Shown: positions 37,203 through 56,033, counted from the first letter of the stretch. The stretch: 59,896 nt of DNA from an uncultured Neomegalonema sp. (GCA_937922185.1 CAKZUT010000016.1:1-59896); one strand, 5' to 3'. Notes: generated by a model not told the origin, from the sequence alone. A program made the numbers and translations.

Positions 37203-38996
37203 ATGGGCGACCAGAAGAACCTGATTCTCGCCGCTATCCTCAGCTTTCTCGTCATCGGATTGTGGGAGACTTTCATCATCGCGCCCCAGCGCGCCGAAAT
37301 GCAACGCAATGCCGAAATCCAGGCGGAGATCGCCCGGCAGGAAGGCATCGACGGTGTACCCGTTCCCATCGGCGAGGGGGGCGTCGCCGCCGAGATCACG
37401 GCGCTGCTCGACCGCGACGACGCGCTGGCCAGATCCCAGCGCGTGACCATCGACGCCCCGCGCGTGGATGGCTCCATCTCGCTGACAGGGGGGCGGATCG
37501 ACGATCTGAACCTCAAGGACTACCGCGTCACCATCGAGGAGGATTCGCCCGAGGTGACCGTTCTGTCCCCGCGCGAGGCGGGCGATGCCTACTACGCGCT
37601 GTTCGGCTGGGCCGGGGGCAAGGCCGTGCCGGGACCGAAGACCGAATGGACGCTGGCCGAGGGCGATACGCTCGACCGGGGCAGCCCCGTCATCCTGCAA
37701 TGGGATAACGGCGCAGGGCTGGTTTTCCGGCAGCAATACGAGATCGACGAGAACTTCCTGTTCACCGTCACACAGTCGGTCACGAATTCGGGGGCCGAAG
37801 CGACCACGCTCAGCCCCTATGGCGTGATCGCGCGCCATGGTGAGCCGGAAACTCAGGGCTTCTATCTGCTGCATGAAGGGGCCATCGGCGGCTTCGACGG
37901 GATCACCGAAAGCATCGATTACGATGATTTCGAGGATTTCGAGATGAATGTCGCCGAGCGCGCGCGTCTGCGGAAGTTCGAGGCCGAGGATAACGGCTGG
38001 CTGGGGATTACAGACAAATACTGGATGACCGCGCTGATCCCCCAGACGCACAAGCCCTTCACGGGCGCGTTCAAGCTGGCCGGACGCGAGGGCGCGCCGG
38101 TCTTCAGCGCGGATGTACGCCTCCCCCCCGTCTCCATCGCGCCGGGGGCGACGGAAACCTCCGTGATCCATCTGTTCGCCGGGGCGAAACAGGCCGATAT
38201 CCTGAAGATGTACGAAAAGGAACTGGAGGCCGAAAGCTTCTACGATGCCATCGACTGGGGATGGTTCTTCTTCCTGACCAAGCCGTTCTTCTGGGTTCTC
38301 AACACGCTCTATAAGCTGTTCGGGAATTTCGGTGTTGCGATCATCCTGCTGACCGTTCTCGTCAAGACGATCATGTTTCCGCTGGCCTACAAGTCCTACG
38401 TCTCCATGGGCCGAATGAAGAAGTTGCAGCCCCAGACCGAGAAACTGCGCGAGAAGCATAAGGACGACCCGCAGGCGATGCAGCGGGCCATGCTCGAACT
38501 CTACAAGAAGGAAAAGGTGAACCCGGCATCGGGCTGTCTGCCGATCCTGTTCCAGATCCCGGTCTTCTTCGCGCTCTATAAGGTGCTGTTCGTCACCATC
38601 GAGATGCGCCACGCGCCGTTCTTCGGCTGGATCAAGGATCTGGCGGCACCCGACCCGACCAGCATGTTCACGCTGTTCGGCCTGCTTGACTGGAATCCGC
38701 CGACCTTCCTGATGATCGGTATCTGGCCGCTCATCATGGGCGTGACCATGTGGTTGCAGATGCAGCTCAACCCCGCCCCGCCGGACCCGATCCAGAAGAA
38801 GATCTTCGCATGGATGCCGGTATTGTTCACTTTCCTGCTCGGCAGTTTCCCGGCGGGTCTCGTGATCTACTGGACTGCGAACAACATCCTGACGATCATC
38901 CAGCAATCCACGATCATGAAATCGCAGGGCGCGAAGATCGAGTTGTGGGATAATCTCAGGGGCATGTTCTCGCGCGGCAAGAAACCCGAGAGCTGA
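37203..38996 (+). CDS. yidC: membrane protein insertase YidC
   Basis: A 597-residue YidC of the proteobacterial type: N-terminal anchor (LILAAILSFLVIGLWETFI), a large periplasmic beta domain (about 60-360), then the conserved insertase core with LLTVLVKTIMFPLAYKSYVSMGRMKKLQPQTEKL, the positively charged hydrophilic groove, NPASGCLPILFQIPVFFALYKVLF and the C-terminal spans near LPAGLVIYW-like FPAGLVIYWTANNIL. It inserts and folds inner-membrane proteins with or without SecYEG. rpmH, rnpA and yidD, which often precede it, are not upstream here. Confidence 0.97.
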   Translation: MGDQKNLILAAILSFLVIGLWETFIIAPQRAEMQRNAEIQAEIARQEGIDGVPVPIGEGGVAAEITALLDRDDALARSQRVTIDAPRVDGSISLTGGRIDDLNLKDYRVTIEEDSPEVTVLSPREAGDAYYALFGWAGGKAVPGPKTEWTLAEGDTLDRGSPVILQWDNGAGLVFRQQYEIDENFLFTVTQSVTNSGAEATTLSPYGVIARHGEPETQGFYLLHEGAIGGFDGITESIDYDDFEDFEMNVAERARLRKFEAEDNGWLGITDKYWMTALIPQTHKPFTGAFKLAGREGAPVFSADVRLPPVSIAPGATETSVIHLFAGAKQADILKMYEKELEAESFYDAIDWGWFFFLTKPFFWVLNTLYKLFGNFGVAIILLTVLVKTIMFPLAYKSYVSMGRMKKLQPQTEKLREKHKDDPQAMQRAMLELYKKEKVNPASGCLPILFQIPVFFALYKVLFVTIEMRHAPFFGWIKDLAAPDPTSMFTLFGLLDWNPPTFLMIGIWPLIMGVTMWLQMQLNPAPPDPIQKKIFAWMPVLFTFLLGSFPAGLVIYWTANNILTIIQQSTIMKSQGAKIELWDNLRGMFSRGKKPES

Positions 38997-39135
38997 CAAA
39001 GGGGTGATCGGTCCCGGTCAGGGCCATGGACCGATCACCTCAGCCGGATCGCTCTGCCGCGATGATTTGCGAAGGCGGCACCCTGCGGGACGCATCGCCC
39101 TTGCACAAGCGCCGCATTTCGCCCAAAGACGCGCC

Positions 39136-39783
39136 ATGAGCGAAGAAGACCCCCATATCGAAACCGGACGCCTGCTGTTTGCGCGGGAGGTGGATTTCGT
39201 CCTCGGTGCCGCGCATCTGTCGCAGCTTCCCGAGGCGGACAGACCGGAAGTGTGCTTTGCCGGGCGTTCCAACGCCGGGAAGTCGTCCCTCATCAATGCC
39301 CTGACCGGACGACGCGATCTGGCGCGCACGTCGAACACACCGGGACGGACGCAGCAGCTCAACTATTTCTCGATGGCCCATCCCGATACCGGGCCGCTCT
39401 ATCTCGTGGATTTGCCCGGCTACGGCTTCGCCAAAGCCCCGGTGGCGGAGGTAGAGCGGTGGCAGGGGGTGCTGCGCGCCTATCTGCGTGGCCGGGCGAC
39501 CCTGCGGCGAGCCTATGTACTGGTCGATTCGCGCCATGGCATCAAAGCCGTGGACGAGGACATCCTGAAGATGCTCGATATCGCGGCAGTCAGTTATCAG
39601 ATCGTGCTGACCAAGGCCGACAAGCCCAAAACGGGCGCTCTGGAGGCGGTGGTGAACGCCACCCGCGACGCTATCGCAAAGCGCCCTGCGGCCTTTCCCG
39701 ACCTGATCGTGACCTCCTCCGAGAGTGGCGACGGGGTGGCGGAACTGCGCGCCGCGATCACGCGGGTGGTGATGGAGGGCTGA
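39136..39783 (+). CDS. engB: ribosome-biogenesis GTPase EngB (YihA/YsxC)
   Basis: A 215-residue GTPase with G1 [10 protein letters not shown]2/G3 region [11 protein letters not shown] and [10 protein letters not shown]4 TKADK and G5-like SSE. EngB helps assemble the large ribosomal subunit and is usually essential. The start is the ATG at 39136 where family similarity begins. The 139 nt after yidC hold no other gene. argB follows 53 nt later, giving the conserved yidC-engB-argB order of Rhodobacterales. Confidence 0.96.
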   Translation: MSEEDPHIETGRLLFAREVDFVLGAAHLSQLPEADRPEVCFAGRSNAGKSSLINALTGRRDLARTSNTPGRTQQLNYFSMAHPDTGPLYLVDLPGYGFAKAPVAEVERWQGVLRAYLRGRATLRRAYVLVDSRHGIKAVDEDILKMLDIAAVSYQIVLTKADKPKTGALEAVVNATRDAIAKRPAAFPDLIVTSSESGDGVAELRAAITRVVMEG

Positions 39784-39836
39784 CGGCCCCGTCCCTCGTA
39801 TTGCGCGGGCCGGTGACAGGCGTTAACACCCTGTTC

Positions 39837-40748
39837 ATGACCGATAAAGCCTCCACCCGCGACATGATCGCCACGGCGCGGACCCTCAGCGTCGCCCTGC
39901 CCTATCTGCAAAAACATGACGGCAATGTCGTCGTGGTGAAATTGGGCGGACATGCGATGGGCGACCCGAATTCGCTGGCCGATTTCGCCCGCGATATCGC
40001 CCTGATGAAACAATGCGGTGTCCACCCCGTCGTCGTCCATGGAGGCGGGCCGCAGATCGGGGCCATGCTCAGGCGCCTCGCCATCGAGAGCGATTTCATC
40101 GACGGCCTGCGCGTGACCGATCAGGCGACCATCGAGGTCGTGGAAATGGTGCTGGCGGGGCGTATCAACAAGGAAATCGCGGCGGCGATCAACCGGCAGG
40201 GCGGGCAGGCCGTCGGCCTCTCGGGCAAGGACGCCAACCTCATCGTCTGCGAGAAGCTGCTTCACCGGATGGTGGACCGGGAAACCGGGGCGGAAACCGA
40301 CGCCGATCTCGGCTTCGTCGGACGGCCTGTCTCGGTGAATGTCGGGATGCTCGAAAACCTGATCGCGTCGGATATCATCCCGGTCATCGCGCCCATCGGG
40401 GCAGGACACAGCGAGGACGGCGCGGGCGTGACCTTCAACATCAACGGCGACACGGCGGCGGGGGCCATTGCCGGAGCGATGCGCGCTGCGCGCCTGCTGC
40501 TGCTGACGGATGTGGCGGGGGTCAAGGACGGCGACGGGCAGGTGCTCGAAGAAATGACGCTCGACCGGGCGAACAGCCTGATCGAGCACGGGGTCATTCA
40601 GGGCGGGATGCTGCCGAAGGTCGGCACCGCCATGGAGGCCTTACAGCAGGGCGTGGACGGGGTCGTCATCCTCGACGGACGCGCCCCCCATGCCGTGTTG
40701 CTGGAGCTGTTCACCGAGCATGGTGCCGGAACGCTGATCCGTAGATGA
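39837..40748 (+). CDS. argB: acetylglutamate kinase
   Basis: A 303-residue amino-acid-kinase-family enzyme that phosphorylates N-acetylglutamate in arginine synthesis. Motifs are [12 protein letters not shown] (phosphate loop), [55 protein letters not shown] and [15 protein letters not shown]. The start is the ATG at 39837; upstream in-frame sequence belongs to an engB shadow. Its 3' end overlaps the convergent protease gene by 38 bp. Confidence 0.96.
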   Translation: MTDKASTRDMIATARTLSVALPYLQKHDGNVVVVKLGGHAMGDPNSLADFARDIALMKQCGVHPVVVHGGGPQIGAMLRRLAIESDFIDGLRVTDQATIEVVEMVLAGRINKEIAAAINRQGGQAVGLSGKDANLIVCEKLLHRMVDRETGAETDADLGFVGRPVSVNVGMLENLIASDIIPVIAPIGAGHSEDGAGVTFNINGDTAAGAIAGAMRAARLLLLTDVAGVKDGDGQVLEEMTLDRANSLIEHGVIQGGMLPKVGTAMEALQQGVDGVVILDGRAPHAVLLELFTEHGAGTLIRR

Positions 40749-42000
40749 TCGCGGGCTGGGCATAGGCCACGTTATAGCCGCCATAGACGGGCGCATGGAC
40801 CGGGGCATAGCCGTGGTTGTCATAGACAGGCGCAACCGCACCATACTGCACACCGGTGTCGATATAGGTCGGCGTTGCGGGCTGATAGCTCGGGGTCGCG
40901 GGCTGGTAGTAGGCCGGGGCCGGAGCGGCGGCATAGCCATAGGCGCTGCCCACATCGATATAGGTAGGCTGGGCAGGCTCCGCATAGGCAACGGTCTGAT
41001 AGGTCGGCTGTGCGGGCTGAACGCTCTGATAGCTGTACTGAGGCTGCACGGATTGCGGCGTTGCGGATGCGTAGGACATGGCGGCAGTGTTCGATCCACC
41101 GCAGGCACCGGGATTGCGCGTACAAAGGGACTTCACGTTGTCGATCCAGCGGCGATGGGCGGCAATGGGCGTGAAGTACATCTCGTAATTGCCGAGCATA
41201 CACTCCTCACCGGCATGGTTCTCCGTACCCGGCTGGATACCGGAAAGCACACCGGCCAGACGACGACCGTAGCGACCGTCGGACAGGATGGGACCGCCGC
41301 TTTCACCCCGGCACAGGCCACCGACGGGACCGGATGCATTGGTGACGGTGATGTAGCTGCGAAGATCGACGGCATGGACCTGAAGATAGGTCTGGTTCAG
41401 GAAACGGTCTCCGGCGCGCATTCCGGTGACGGGCCAGCCATGACCCAGACCCAGACCACCGGGGCGCAGCGAGGGCTGACCTTCAAAATCGAGCGCGGTC
41501 GGCGTTACCCGTGCGGGCATCGGGTTCTCCACATGCAGCAGGGCAATATCGTTTTCGAGCGTCTCGTAACGGAACCCGGCATGACAGACAGCATTGCGCG
41601 TGACGCGCTTGACCGTATCGGCACCGTCAAGATTGTCATCCCCGGCGATCACCTCGACACGATCCCACGAACGGTCGGCGGCGACGCAGTGACCGGCGGT
41701 CACGATCCAGTTCCTGTCGATGACCGTGCCACCGCAATGGTCGATTTCAACCCGGTCGCCCATGTCATAGATGATCCGCAGTTTTACGGTCGAGGCCGCA
41801 TCGCGCGGAGTCGAATAGGATGCGGAACCGCCGCGATAATATTCAGGTGTCCAGTTCTGCCGCTTGCCCGGAGCCGTATAGCCGGTGCCCTGACCCGCGC
41901 ATGAAAATGCGTCAATGGCGGAAAGACCGGCTGCGCTGACCGGCGATGCGAGGCCGAGGAACGCTGTTGCGAGGACGAGAAGCTTCGGGCTGAACGCCAT
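40711..42000 (-). CDS. secreted trypsin-like serine protease with Tyr/Pro/Gln-rich tail
   Basis: A 429-residue protein. A signal peptide (to about residue 23, SPVSA) precedes a chymotrypsin-fold domain with the complete triad H104 (TAGHC), D151 (ENDIALL) and S234 (CRGESGGP), plus paired Cys. From about 310 to the end runs a low-complexity tail rich in Tyr, Pro, Gln and Ala with repeats such as [12 protein letters not shown] and QPATPxY, which could anchor or aggregate the protein at the surface. The start at 42000 has GGAA 8 nt upstream. A CtrA-like site lies about 120 nt upstream. The tail is encoded partly over the argB end. Confidence 0.88.
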   Translation of the reverse strand: MAFSPKLLVLATAFLGLASPVSAAGLSAIDAFSCAGQGTGYTAPGKRQNWTPEYYRGGSASYSTPRDAASTVKLRIIYDMGDRVEIDHCGGTVIDRNWIVTAGHCVAADRSWDRVEVIAGDDNLDGADTVKRVTRNAVCHAGFRYETLENDIALLHVENPMPARVTPTALDFEGQPSLRPGGLGLGHGWPVTGMRAGDRFLNQTYLQVHAVDLRSYITVTNASGPVGGLCRGESGGPILSDGRYGRRLAGVLSGIQPGTENHAGEECMLGNYEMYFTPIAAHRRWIDNVKSLCTRNPGACGGSNTAAMSYASATPQSVQPQYSYQSVQPAQPTYQTVAYAEPAQPTYIDVGSAYGYAAAPAPAYYQPATPSYQPATPTYIDTGVQYGAVAPVYDNHGYAPVHAPVYGGYNVAYAQPAIIYGSAFRHHAR

Positions 42001-42115
42001 GGGTACGGTTCCAATCTGCATTGGCGGTCATGGTGGCCGCCTTCGAGATCAGGATGCTCGGCAAGTAGTTAACAACTGCCTCGTACGGGGTATTTTTCTC
42101 GGGCGTTCACTCACC

Positions 42116-42130
42116 TTAAAGAGGATTTAA
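42116..42130. promoter_or_regulatory. TTAA-N7-TTAA, CtrA-like site upstream of the protease
   Basis: Two TTAA half-sites are exactly 7 nt apart, the spacing bound by the alphaproteobacterial cell-cycle regulator CtrA. The site is 116 nt upstream of the protease start and beyond the rpoC terminator, so it most likely serves the protease gene. It lacks the extra C of the full consensus. Confidence 0.4.
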
Positions 42131-42150
42131 TTTCATATTGGCCTGAAACA

Positions 42151-42185
42151 GAAAAGAAAAAGGGCGCTGACCTGCGCCAGCGCCC
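42151..42185 (-). terminator. intrinsic terminator of the rplKAJL-rpoBC operon
   Basis: On the minus strand GGGCGCTG and CAGCGCCC form an 8-bp stem with an 8-nt loop, followed directly by TTTTTCTTTTC. It starts 26 nt after the rpoC stop and is a textbook Rho-independent terminator. Confidence 0.9.
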
Positions 42186-42211
42186 CTTCACAGGTTTACT
42201 TTTTCGCCCGT

Positions 42212-46468
<4,257 letters not shown>

Positions 46469-46519
46469 GCCAAGTCTCCGTAGTTTCCGGCGCGTTCGCG
46501 GGGCAGCGCACCGCCGGGA

Positions 46520-46533
46520 TGGCCCGAAGGCCA
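46520..46533 (-). promoter_or_regulatory. UUCG-tetraloop hairpin between rpoB and rpoC
   Basis: The minus-strand sequence TGGCC-TTCG-GGCCA forms a 5-bp stem capped by a C(UUCG)G tetraloop, an exceptionally stable RNA motif. It lies about 50 nt upstream of the rpoC start in a 139-nt gap. It may stabilise or mark a processing point in the transcript. Confidence 0.45.
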
Positions 46534-46607
46534 GAAAAAATGCGTGGAGCGGACCCCGGAAGGCCCGCTCAATCTTTCAGTCAGCCGAGGGTTTTCGCAG
46601 CAATTCG

Positions 46608-50741
<4,134 letters not shown>

Positions 50742-50900
50742 CGTTGCTCTCGCTTCCATTGCAGGACATCGCGCGCCACTCGCGATTTGCCTGCCTTTCG
50801 CCCCCGCCAGCCGCCCGCTGTTGGGTTCGCTGCGCCCATCCGATCCCGTCAATGCGGAATGCGAACCGGCCATCATTCTCTCGCCGTCCTAAATCTTTTC

Positions 50901-51009
50901 AGGAGCCATCAGCTCCTTAAAATTCAATTAACCATATCGTTCATCAACGGTCCCCCCCACAGACAAGGACGGGCCGATGCCGATTCCATGGAGGAACCGG
51001 CATCAGCCC
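50901..51009 (-). promoter_or_regulatory. structured rplL-rpoB intercistronic region
   Basis: On the minus strand, 50971-51009 folds into a 17-bp stem (GGGCTGATGCCGGTTCC with its partner, two G-U pairs) with a 5-nt loop. A second, 6-bp hairpin AGGAGC/GCTCCT is at 50901-50917. No T-run follows the large stem, so it is more likely an RNase III or attenuator-type element than a terminator; E. coli has an attenuator and RNase III site in the same gap. The rest of the 311-bp gap holds no gene. Confidence 0.6.
50917..50932 (+). promoter_or_regulatory. perfect CtrA-type site in the rplL-rpoB gap
   Basis: TTAA-N7-TTAAC matches the full CtrA consensus, in an AT-rich island 176 nt upstream of the rpoB start. 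CtrA is the essential cell-cycle or motility response regulator of alphaproteobacteria. No plus-strand gene begins here, so it would act on rpoB or be fortuitous. Confidence 0.4.
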
Positions 51010-51052
51010 AGTTTGGAGCGCGGACAGGAAGCCCGCGCAATAACCGCGAAGA

Positions 51053-51427
51053 TCAGGTCAGCTCGACTTCCGCACCAGCGGCTTCGAGTTTGCCCTTCAG
51101 CTCTTCGGCTTCGTCTTTGCTCACGTCGGCCTTCACCTCTTTCGGTGCGCCTTCGACGAGATCTTTCGCCTCTTTCAGTCCGAGGCCGGTAATGGCGCGG
51201 ACTTCCTTGATGACGTTGATCTTCTTGTCGCCTGCGGATTTGAGGACGACGGTAAATTCCGTCTTTTCTTCAGCACCACCACCGCCATCGGCGGGACCGG
51301 CCATCATCACAGCGCCGCCTGCGGCGGGCTCGATGCCATACTCATCCTTGAGGATGGTTTTCAGTTCACCCGCTTCAAGCAGGGTGAGACCGACGATTTC
51401 TTCTGCGAGTTTCTTCAGATCAGCCAT
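51053..51427 (-). CDS. rplL: 50S ribosomal protein L7/L12
   Basis: A 124-residue L7/L12. The N-terminal dimerisation helix ([26 protein letters not shown]) is followed by an Ala/Gly hinge and the C-terminal factor-binding domain ([39 protein letters not shown]). It forms the ribosomal stalk with L10 and recruits translation GTPases. It is 78 nt downstream of rplJ. Confidence 0.98.
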   Translation of the reverse strand: MADLKKLAEEIVGLTLLEAGELKTILKDEYGIEPAAGGAVMMAGPADGGGGAEEKTEFTVVLKSAGDKKINVIKEVRAITGLGLKEAKDLVEGAPKEVKADVSKDEAEELKGKLEAAGAEVELT

Positions 51428-51505
51428 ATCGTTTCTTCCGTTCGGTTTTTCAAGTGGTCCGGCGCGTCTTGCGCGTCACACGAGGTCCAGTCGTTCACTG
51501 CAATC

Positions 51506-52021
51506 TCAGGCGGCTTCGCGCTCTTCGAGCGTCGAAAGGATACCCGCGATATTGCTCGCGGGTGCGCCGATCGCGGAGGCCAGGTTGGAAGCGGGCGCGC
51601 CGAGCATGGCGGCGATCGATGCCAACATTTCCTCACGGGAAGGCATGGCGGCGAGGGCTTTCACACCCTTTTCGTCCATGACTTCCTCGCCCATTGCGCC
51701 GCCGAGGATCACGAGCTTGTCGTTTTCCTTGGCGAACTTTTCCGCGACCTTGGCCGGAGCCACAGGGTCTTCGGAATAGGCGAGTACGGTAGGCCCGGTG
51801 AGGAACTTGGTCATTCCCTCGCCCGGCTTACCTTCCAGTGCGATCTTAGCGAGCCTGTTCTTGGCGACACGGACCGAAGCGCCAGCTTCACGCATCTGGG
51901 CGCGCAGGTCCGTCATCTCAGCAACCGAAAGTCCCTTGTAGTGACACACTACAATGGCACCAGAGTCCGAGAAAATGTGGCCGAGTTCCTCGACCACTTG
52001 TGCTTTCTGGGCTCTTTCCAC
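51506..52021 (-). CDS. rplJ: 50S ribosomal protein L10
   Basis: A 171-residue L10 beginning with GTG in (M)[16 protein letters not shown], which matches the usual N-terminus. GGAG lies 6 nt upstream of this GTG, whereas a start four codons earlier would be a TTG overlapping that site. Conserved blocks include [11 protein letters not shown] and the Ala-rich C-terminal helix [19 protein letters not shown] that binds L7/L12 dimers. L10 with L7/L12 normally represses its own mRNA by binding the leader; a canonical L10 leader was not identified with certainty in the 293-bp gap upstream. Confidence 0.96.
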   Translation of the reverse strand: MERAQKAQVVEELGHIFSDSGAIVVCHYKGLSVAEMTDLRAQMREAGASVRVAKNRLAKIALEGKPGEGMTKFLTGPTVLAYSEDPVAPAKVAEKFAKENDKLVILGGAMGEEVMDEKGVKALAAMPSREEMLASIAAMLGAPASNLASAIGAPASNIAGILSTLEEREAA

Positions 52022-52235
52022 GGTCTTCTCCAACAGTCATGGCGGGTCGGGGTGTCCCCCTATCCACCGGCTCAAGGGTGCCGAAAACGGTTTTCCGCTT
52101 CCGGCGTTGCGTCCCATCCGGGTTCCCACGCCACGACCGCCGATAACGGCAAATCGAAGCATCGTTCCCAGTCTATGGCGGGAGATTAAGGGTCACGGAG
52201 TTCTTCCGGTCGCCACCCACCGTCTCGGACGGGGA

Positions 52236-52305
52236 TGCGCGGGCCGCCCGAAGGCCGTCCGCGCACCGATACCGCCGGGCGACCCTTTTCGGGGTCACCC
52301 GGCGG
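52236..52305 (-). promoter_or_regulatory. two strong hairpins between rplA and rplJ
   Basis: Just after the rplA stop, 52272-52305 folds on the minus strand into a 14-bp stem (CCGCCGGGUGACCC with GGGUCGCCCGGCGG, one G-U pair) around CGAAAA. Six bases further, 52236-52265 pairs TGCGCGG with CCGCGCA and carries an inner GCC-UUCG-GGC. Neither has a T-run. They may separate rplKA from rplJL-rpoBC by attenuation or processing. The rest of the gap (52034-52235) holds no gene. Confidence 0.55.
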
Positions 52306-52314
52306 AATGTCGTA

Positions 52315-53022
52315 TCAGGCCATCATCTCCGACGTGTCGAGGATAACGCTCGGACCCATGGTCGAGGTCAACGAGACCTTCTTCATGTAAGTGCCCTTCG
52401 CGCCGCTCGGCTTGGATTTCATGACGGCATCGACGAGCGCGCGGACGTTCTCGGCGATTTTTTCCTCATCGAAGCTGGCCTTGCCGACGCCGACATGGAC
52501 CACACCGGCCTTCTCGGCCCGGAACTGGACCTGCCCGCCCTTGGCATCGTTGATTGCCTTGGCCACATCCATCGTGACGGTGCCGACCTTGGGGTTCGGC
52601 ATCATGCCACGGGGGCCGAGCACTTTACCGAGGCGTCCGACGACGGGCATCATGTCCGGTGTGGCGATGCAGACGTCGAAATCGATGGTGCCGCCCTGAA
52701 CGGTTTCCATCAGGTCTTCCGCCCCGATGACATCCGCTCCGGCTTCCTTGGCCTCATCGGCCTTTGCACCACGGGCGAAGACGCCCACACGCACGGTCTT
52801 GCCGGTGCCGTTCGGCAGGGTGACGACGCCGCGTACCATCTGGTCCGCATGACGGGGATCAACACCGAGGTTCAGCGCGATCTCGATGGTTTCGTCAAAC
52901 TTCGTCGCGGCGGCATTGGCCTTGACGACCTTCACGGCCTCCTCGACGGGAAGCGATTCACGGTCACCGAGAGCCTTGGCGACGGCGGCGCGGGCCGCGA
53001 TCTGGCGTTTACCTTTTGCCAT
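52315..53022 (-). CDS. rplA: 50S ribosomal protein L1
   Basis: A 235-residue L1. Conserved features are [39 protein letters not shown], and [22 protein letters not shown], the rRNA-binding segment. It forms the mobile L1 stalk near the E site. In bacteria L1 also represses the rplK-rplA mRNA by binding its leader, where a candidate site is annotated. It starts 3 nt after the rplK stop, so it is translationally coupled. Confidence 0.98.
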   Translation of the reverse strand: MAKGKRQIAARAAVAKALGDRESLPVEEAVKVVKANAAATKFDETIEIALNLGVDPRHADQMVRGVVTLPNGTGKTVRVGVFARGAKADEAKEAGADVIGAEDLMETVQGGTIDFDVCIATPDMMPVVGRLGKVLGPRGMMPNPKVGTVTMDVAKAINDAKGGQVQFRAEKAGVVHVGVGKASFDEEKIAENVRALVDAVMKSKPSGAKGTYMKKVSLTSTMGPSVILDTSEMMA

Positions 53023-53025
53023 GGA

Positions 53026-53457
53026 TCAACCCTCCACCACTTTGAGGCCCATCGACTTGGCCGAGCCACCGATGATTTTCATGGCCTGATCCAGATCATT
53101 CGCGTTCAGATCGACCATCTTTGCCTCGGCGATCTCGCGAAGCTGGGCATGGGTGACCTGACCGGCGCTTTCGCGGCCCGGAGCCTTGGAACCGGACGTC
53201 AGCTTCGCTGCCTTCTTGAGGAAGTGGCTCGCGGGCGGCGTCTTGATGTCGAAGGTGAAGGACTTGTCCTGGTAGTACGTGATGATGCACGGGCACGGGG
53301 CACCCGGCTCCATTTCCTGCGTCTTGGCATTGAATGCCTTGCAGAATTCCATGATGTTAATTCCGCGCTGACCGAGCGCGGGACCGATGGGCGGCGACGG
53401 ATTCGCCTTGCCCGCCGGCACCTGGAGCTTAAGCTGCCCGACGATTTTCTTAGCCAT
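53026..53457 (-). CDS. rplK: 50S ribosomal protein L11
   Basis: A 143-residue L11 starting [32 protein letters not shown], with the C-terminal rRNA-binding domain ([35 protein letters not shown]). It lies in the GTPase-associated centre and is needed for RelA activation. AAGGAG is 6 nt upstream of the ATG at 53457; an ATG 5 nt earlier is out of frame. nusG and secE are not upstream; glpK is. Confidence 0.98.
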   Translation of the reverse strand: MAKKIVGQLKLQVPAGKANPSPPIGPALGQRGINIMEFCKAFNAKTQEMEPGAPCPCIITYYQDKSFTFDIKTPPASHFLKKAAKLTSGSKAPGRESAGQVTHAQLREIAEAKMVDLNANDLDQAMKIIGGSAKSMGLKVVEG

Positions 53458-53471
53458 TCATGGCTCCTTCA

Positions 53472-53525
53472 TTGAACCGACCGATGGTCGCGACCATCAG
53501 CCACACGGTCTGTGGTCCGGTTCAA
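53472..53525 (-). promoter_or_regulatory. candidate L1-responsive leader upstream of rplK
   Basis: The 54 nt before the rplK ribosome site can form a three-way junction: an outer 8-bp stem TTGAACCG/CGGTTCAA (53472-53479 with 53518-53525), and two inner hairpins, the 16-nt palindrome GATGGTCGCGACCATC (53483-53498) and CCACA-CGGTC-TGTGG in plus-strand sense (53501-53515). The 3' arm of the outer stem ends a few nt before AAGGAG. This is where L1 binds its own operon leader in other bacteria. The assignment to L1 is inference. Confidence 0.5.
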
Positions 53526-53584
53526 GCAGCGCGCTGCCTTTGCCTTCCACAATCGAGTCGCAGGTGTTGCAGTGCGAGAGCGGA

Positions 53585-53613
53585 CGCCTAGTCGATCATT
53601 CACGCGACGTCAA
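53585..53613 (-). promoter_or_regulatory. promoter of the rplK operon
   Basis: On the minus strand TTGACG (53608-53613) and TAGGCG (53585-53590) are 17 nt apart, about 130 nt before the rplK start. The -35 box is good; the -10 is GC-rich as often seen in growth-rate-controlled alphaproteobacterial promoters. No other pair in the gap looks better. Confidence 0.5.
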
Positions 53614-53678
53614 GACTTCGACAGGAAGTTTTTCATCAGCGCATGAAATGGGTTAACCGGAACGCACTGCGCGCCCGG

Positions 53679-55160
<1,482 letters not shown>

Positions 55161-55287
55161 GGCGGTCTCTCCGGGAATTTCCGCAGGCAGGCTTGCAAAT
55201 ATCCGGGCGGCGGGGAAGGGATGATTTGAACGCCGCGTTTGCGGCGACACCCGGCCCGCCCGATGACGAGGATAGCAGAATCCCCCC

Positions 55288-55947
55288 ATGCCGCTCCTGA
55301 ACGCCCCCTTCATCTATTCTCCGCCTGCGGAGCCGTGGCTCTCCCCCATCCATATCGATGACGATCTGATCCTGCTGGACAAGCCGTCCGGTCTGCTGAC
55401 GGTACCGGGCAAGACGCCCGACCTCGCCGATTGCCTTGAGGAGCGGGCCGCGCGGGAATGGCCGGGGGCACGGCTGGTTCACCGGCTGGACATGGATACA
55501 TCCGGGATCATCGTCTTTGCCCGCAACCACGCGGCCCAGCGCCACCTCGGTCTGCAATTCGAGAAGCGGTACATGCGGAAACGCTATATCGCGCGCGTGG
55601 CAGGGATCATGGCGGAGGATGCCGGCACCGTCGATCTGCCCCTGCGCTGCGACTGGCCCAACCGCCCGCTCCAGATGGTGTGCCACGAGCAGGGCAAGAC
55701 GGCGCAGACGGCATGGGAAGTCATCGAGCGCGAGGATGACGCCACGCGCGTGATCCTGATGCCAAAGACAGGGCGCTCTCACCAACTGCGCGTCCACATG
55801 CTGGCCCTCGGCCACGTCATCCTCGGCGATCCGTTCTACGGCGACCGCACCACCGCCCCGCGCCTGCAACTCCATGCCGAGAGTCTTTCGATGCGCCACC
55901 CCACTGGCGGCGCATGGCATGAGTTCGTCGCCCCCTGCCCGTTCTGA
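55288..55947 (+). CDS. rluA: RluA-family pseudouridine synthase
   Basis: A 219-residue pseudouridine synthase, the same length as E. coli RluA. The catalytic Asp is in [19 protein letters not shown], preceded by [18 protein letters not shown] and followed by [24 protein letters not shown]. There is no S4 domain, which fits RluA (23S rRNA U746 and tRNA U32) rather than RluC/RluD. It is divergent from glpK. A short palindrome (55937-55953) overlaps its stop. Confidence 0.92.
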   Translation: MPLLNAPFIYSPPAEPWLSPIHIDDDLILLDKPSGLLTVPGKTPDLADCLEERAAREWPGARLVHRLDMDTSGIIVFARNHAAQRHLGLQFEKRYMRKRYIARVAGIMAEDAGTVDLPLRCDWPNRPLQMVCHEQGKTAQTAWEVIEREDDATRVILMPKTGRSHQLRVHMLALGHVILGDPFYGDRTTAPRLQLHAESLSMRHPTGGAWHEFVAPCPF

Positions 55948-55974
55948 ACGGGCGAGAGAAAGGGCTGCCCGGAC

Positions 55975-56007
55975 AAAAAAGGCCCCCGGCAAATCACCGG
56001 GAGCCTT
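55975..56007 (-). terminator. intrinsic terminator after the first PCu(A)C gene
   Basis: On the minus strand AAGGCTCCCGG and CCGGGGGCCTT form an 11-bp stem (one G-U) with a 7-nt loop, followed by TTTTTT. It lies 27 nt past the stop of the chaperone gene and may also stop rluA transcription from the other side. Confidence 0.92.
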
Positions 56008-56033
56008 CTGAAATCGCAGAGAAGTCGATGCGC

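Noticed and set aside
37029-38999. Long open frame extending the DUF3179 protein upstream to 1107 residues
   Set aside because: It runs antisense through yidC, whose identity is certain; family similarity and a signal peptide begin only at 37028.
52034-52235. Canonical L10 leader upstream of rplJ
   Set aside because: The position is right and short palindromes exist near 52085-52100, but I could not fit the known kink-turn-containing L10 leader structure by eye.
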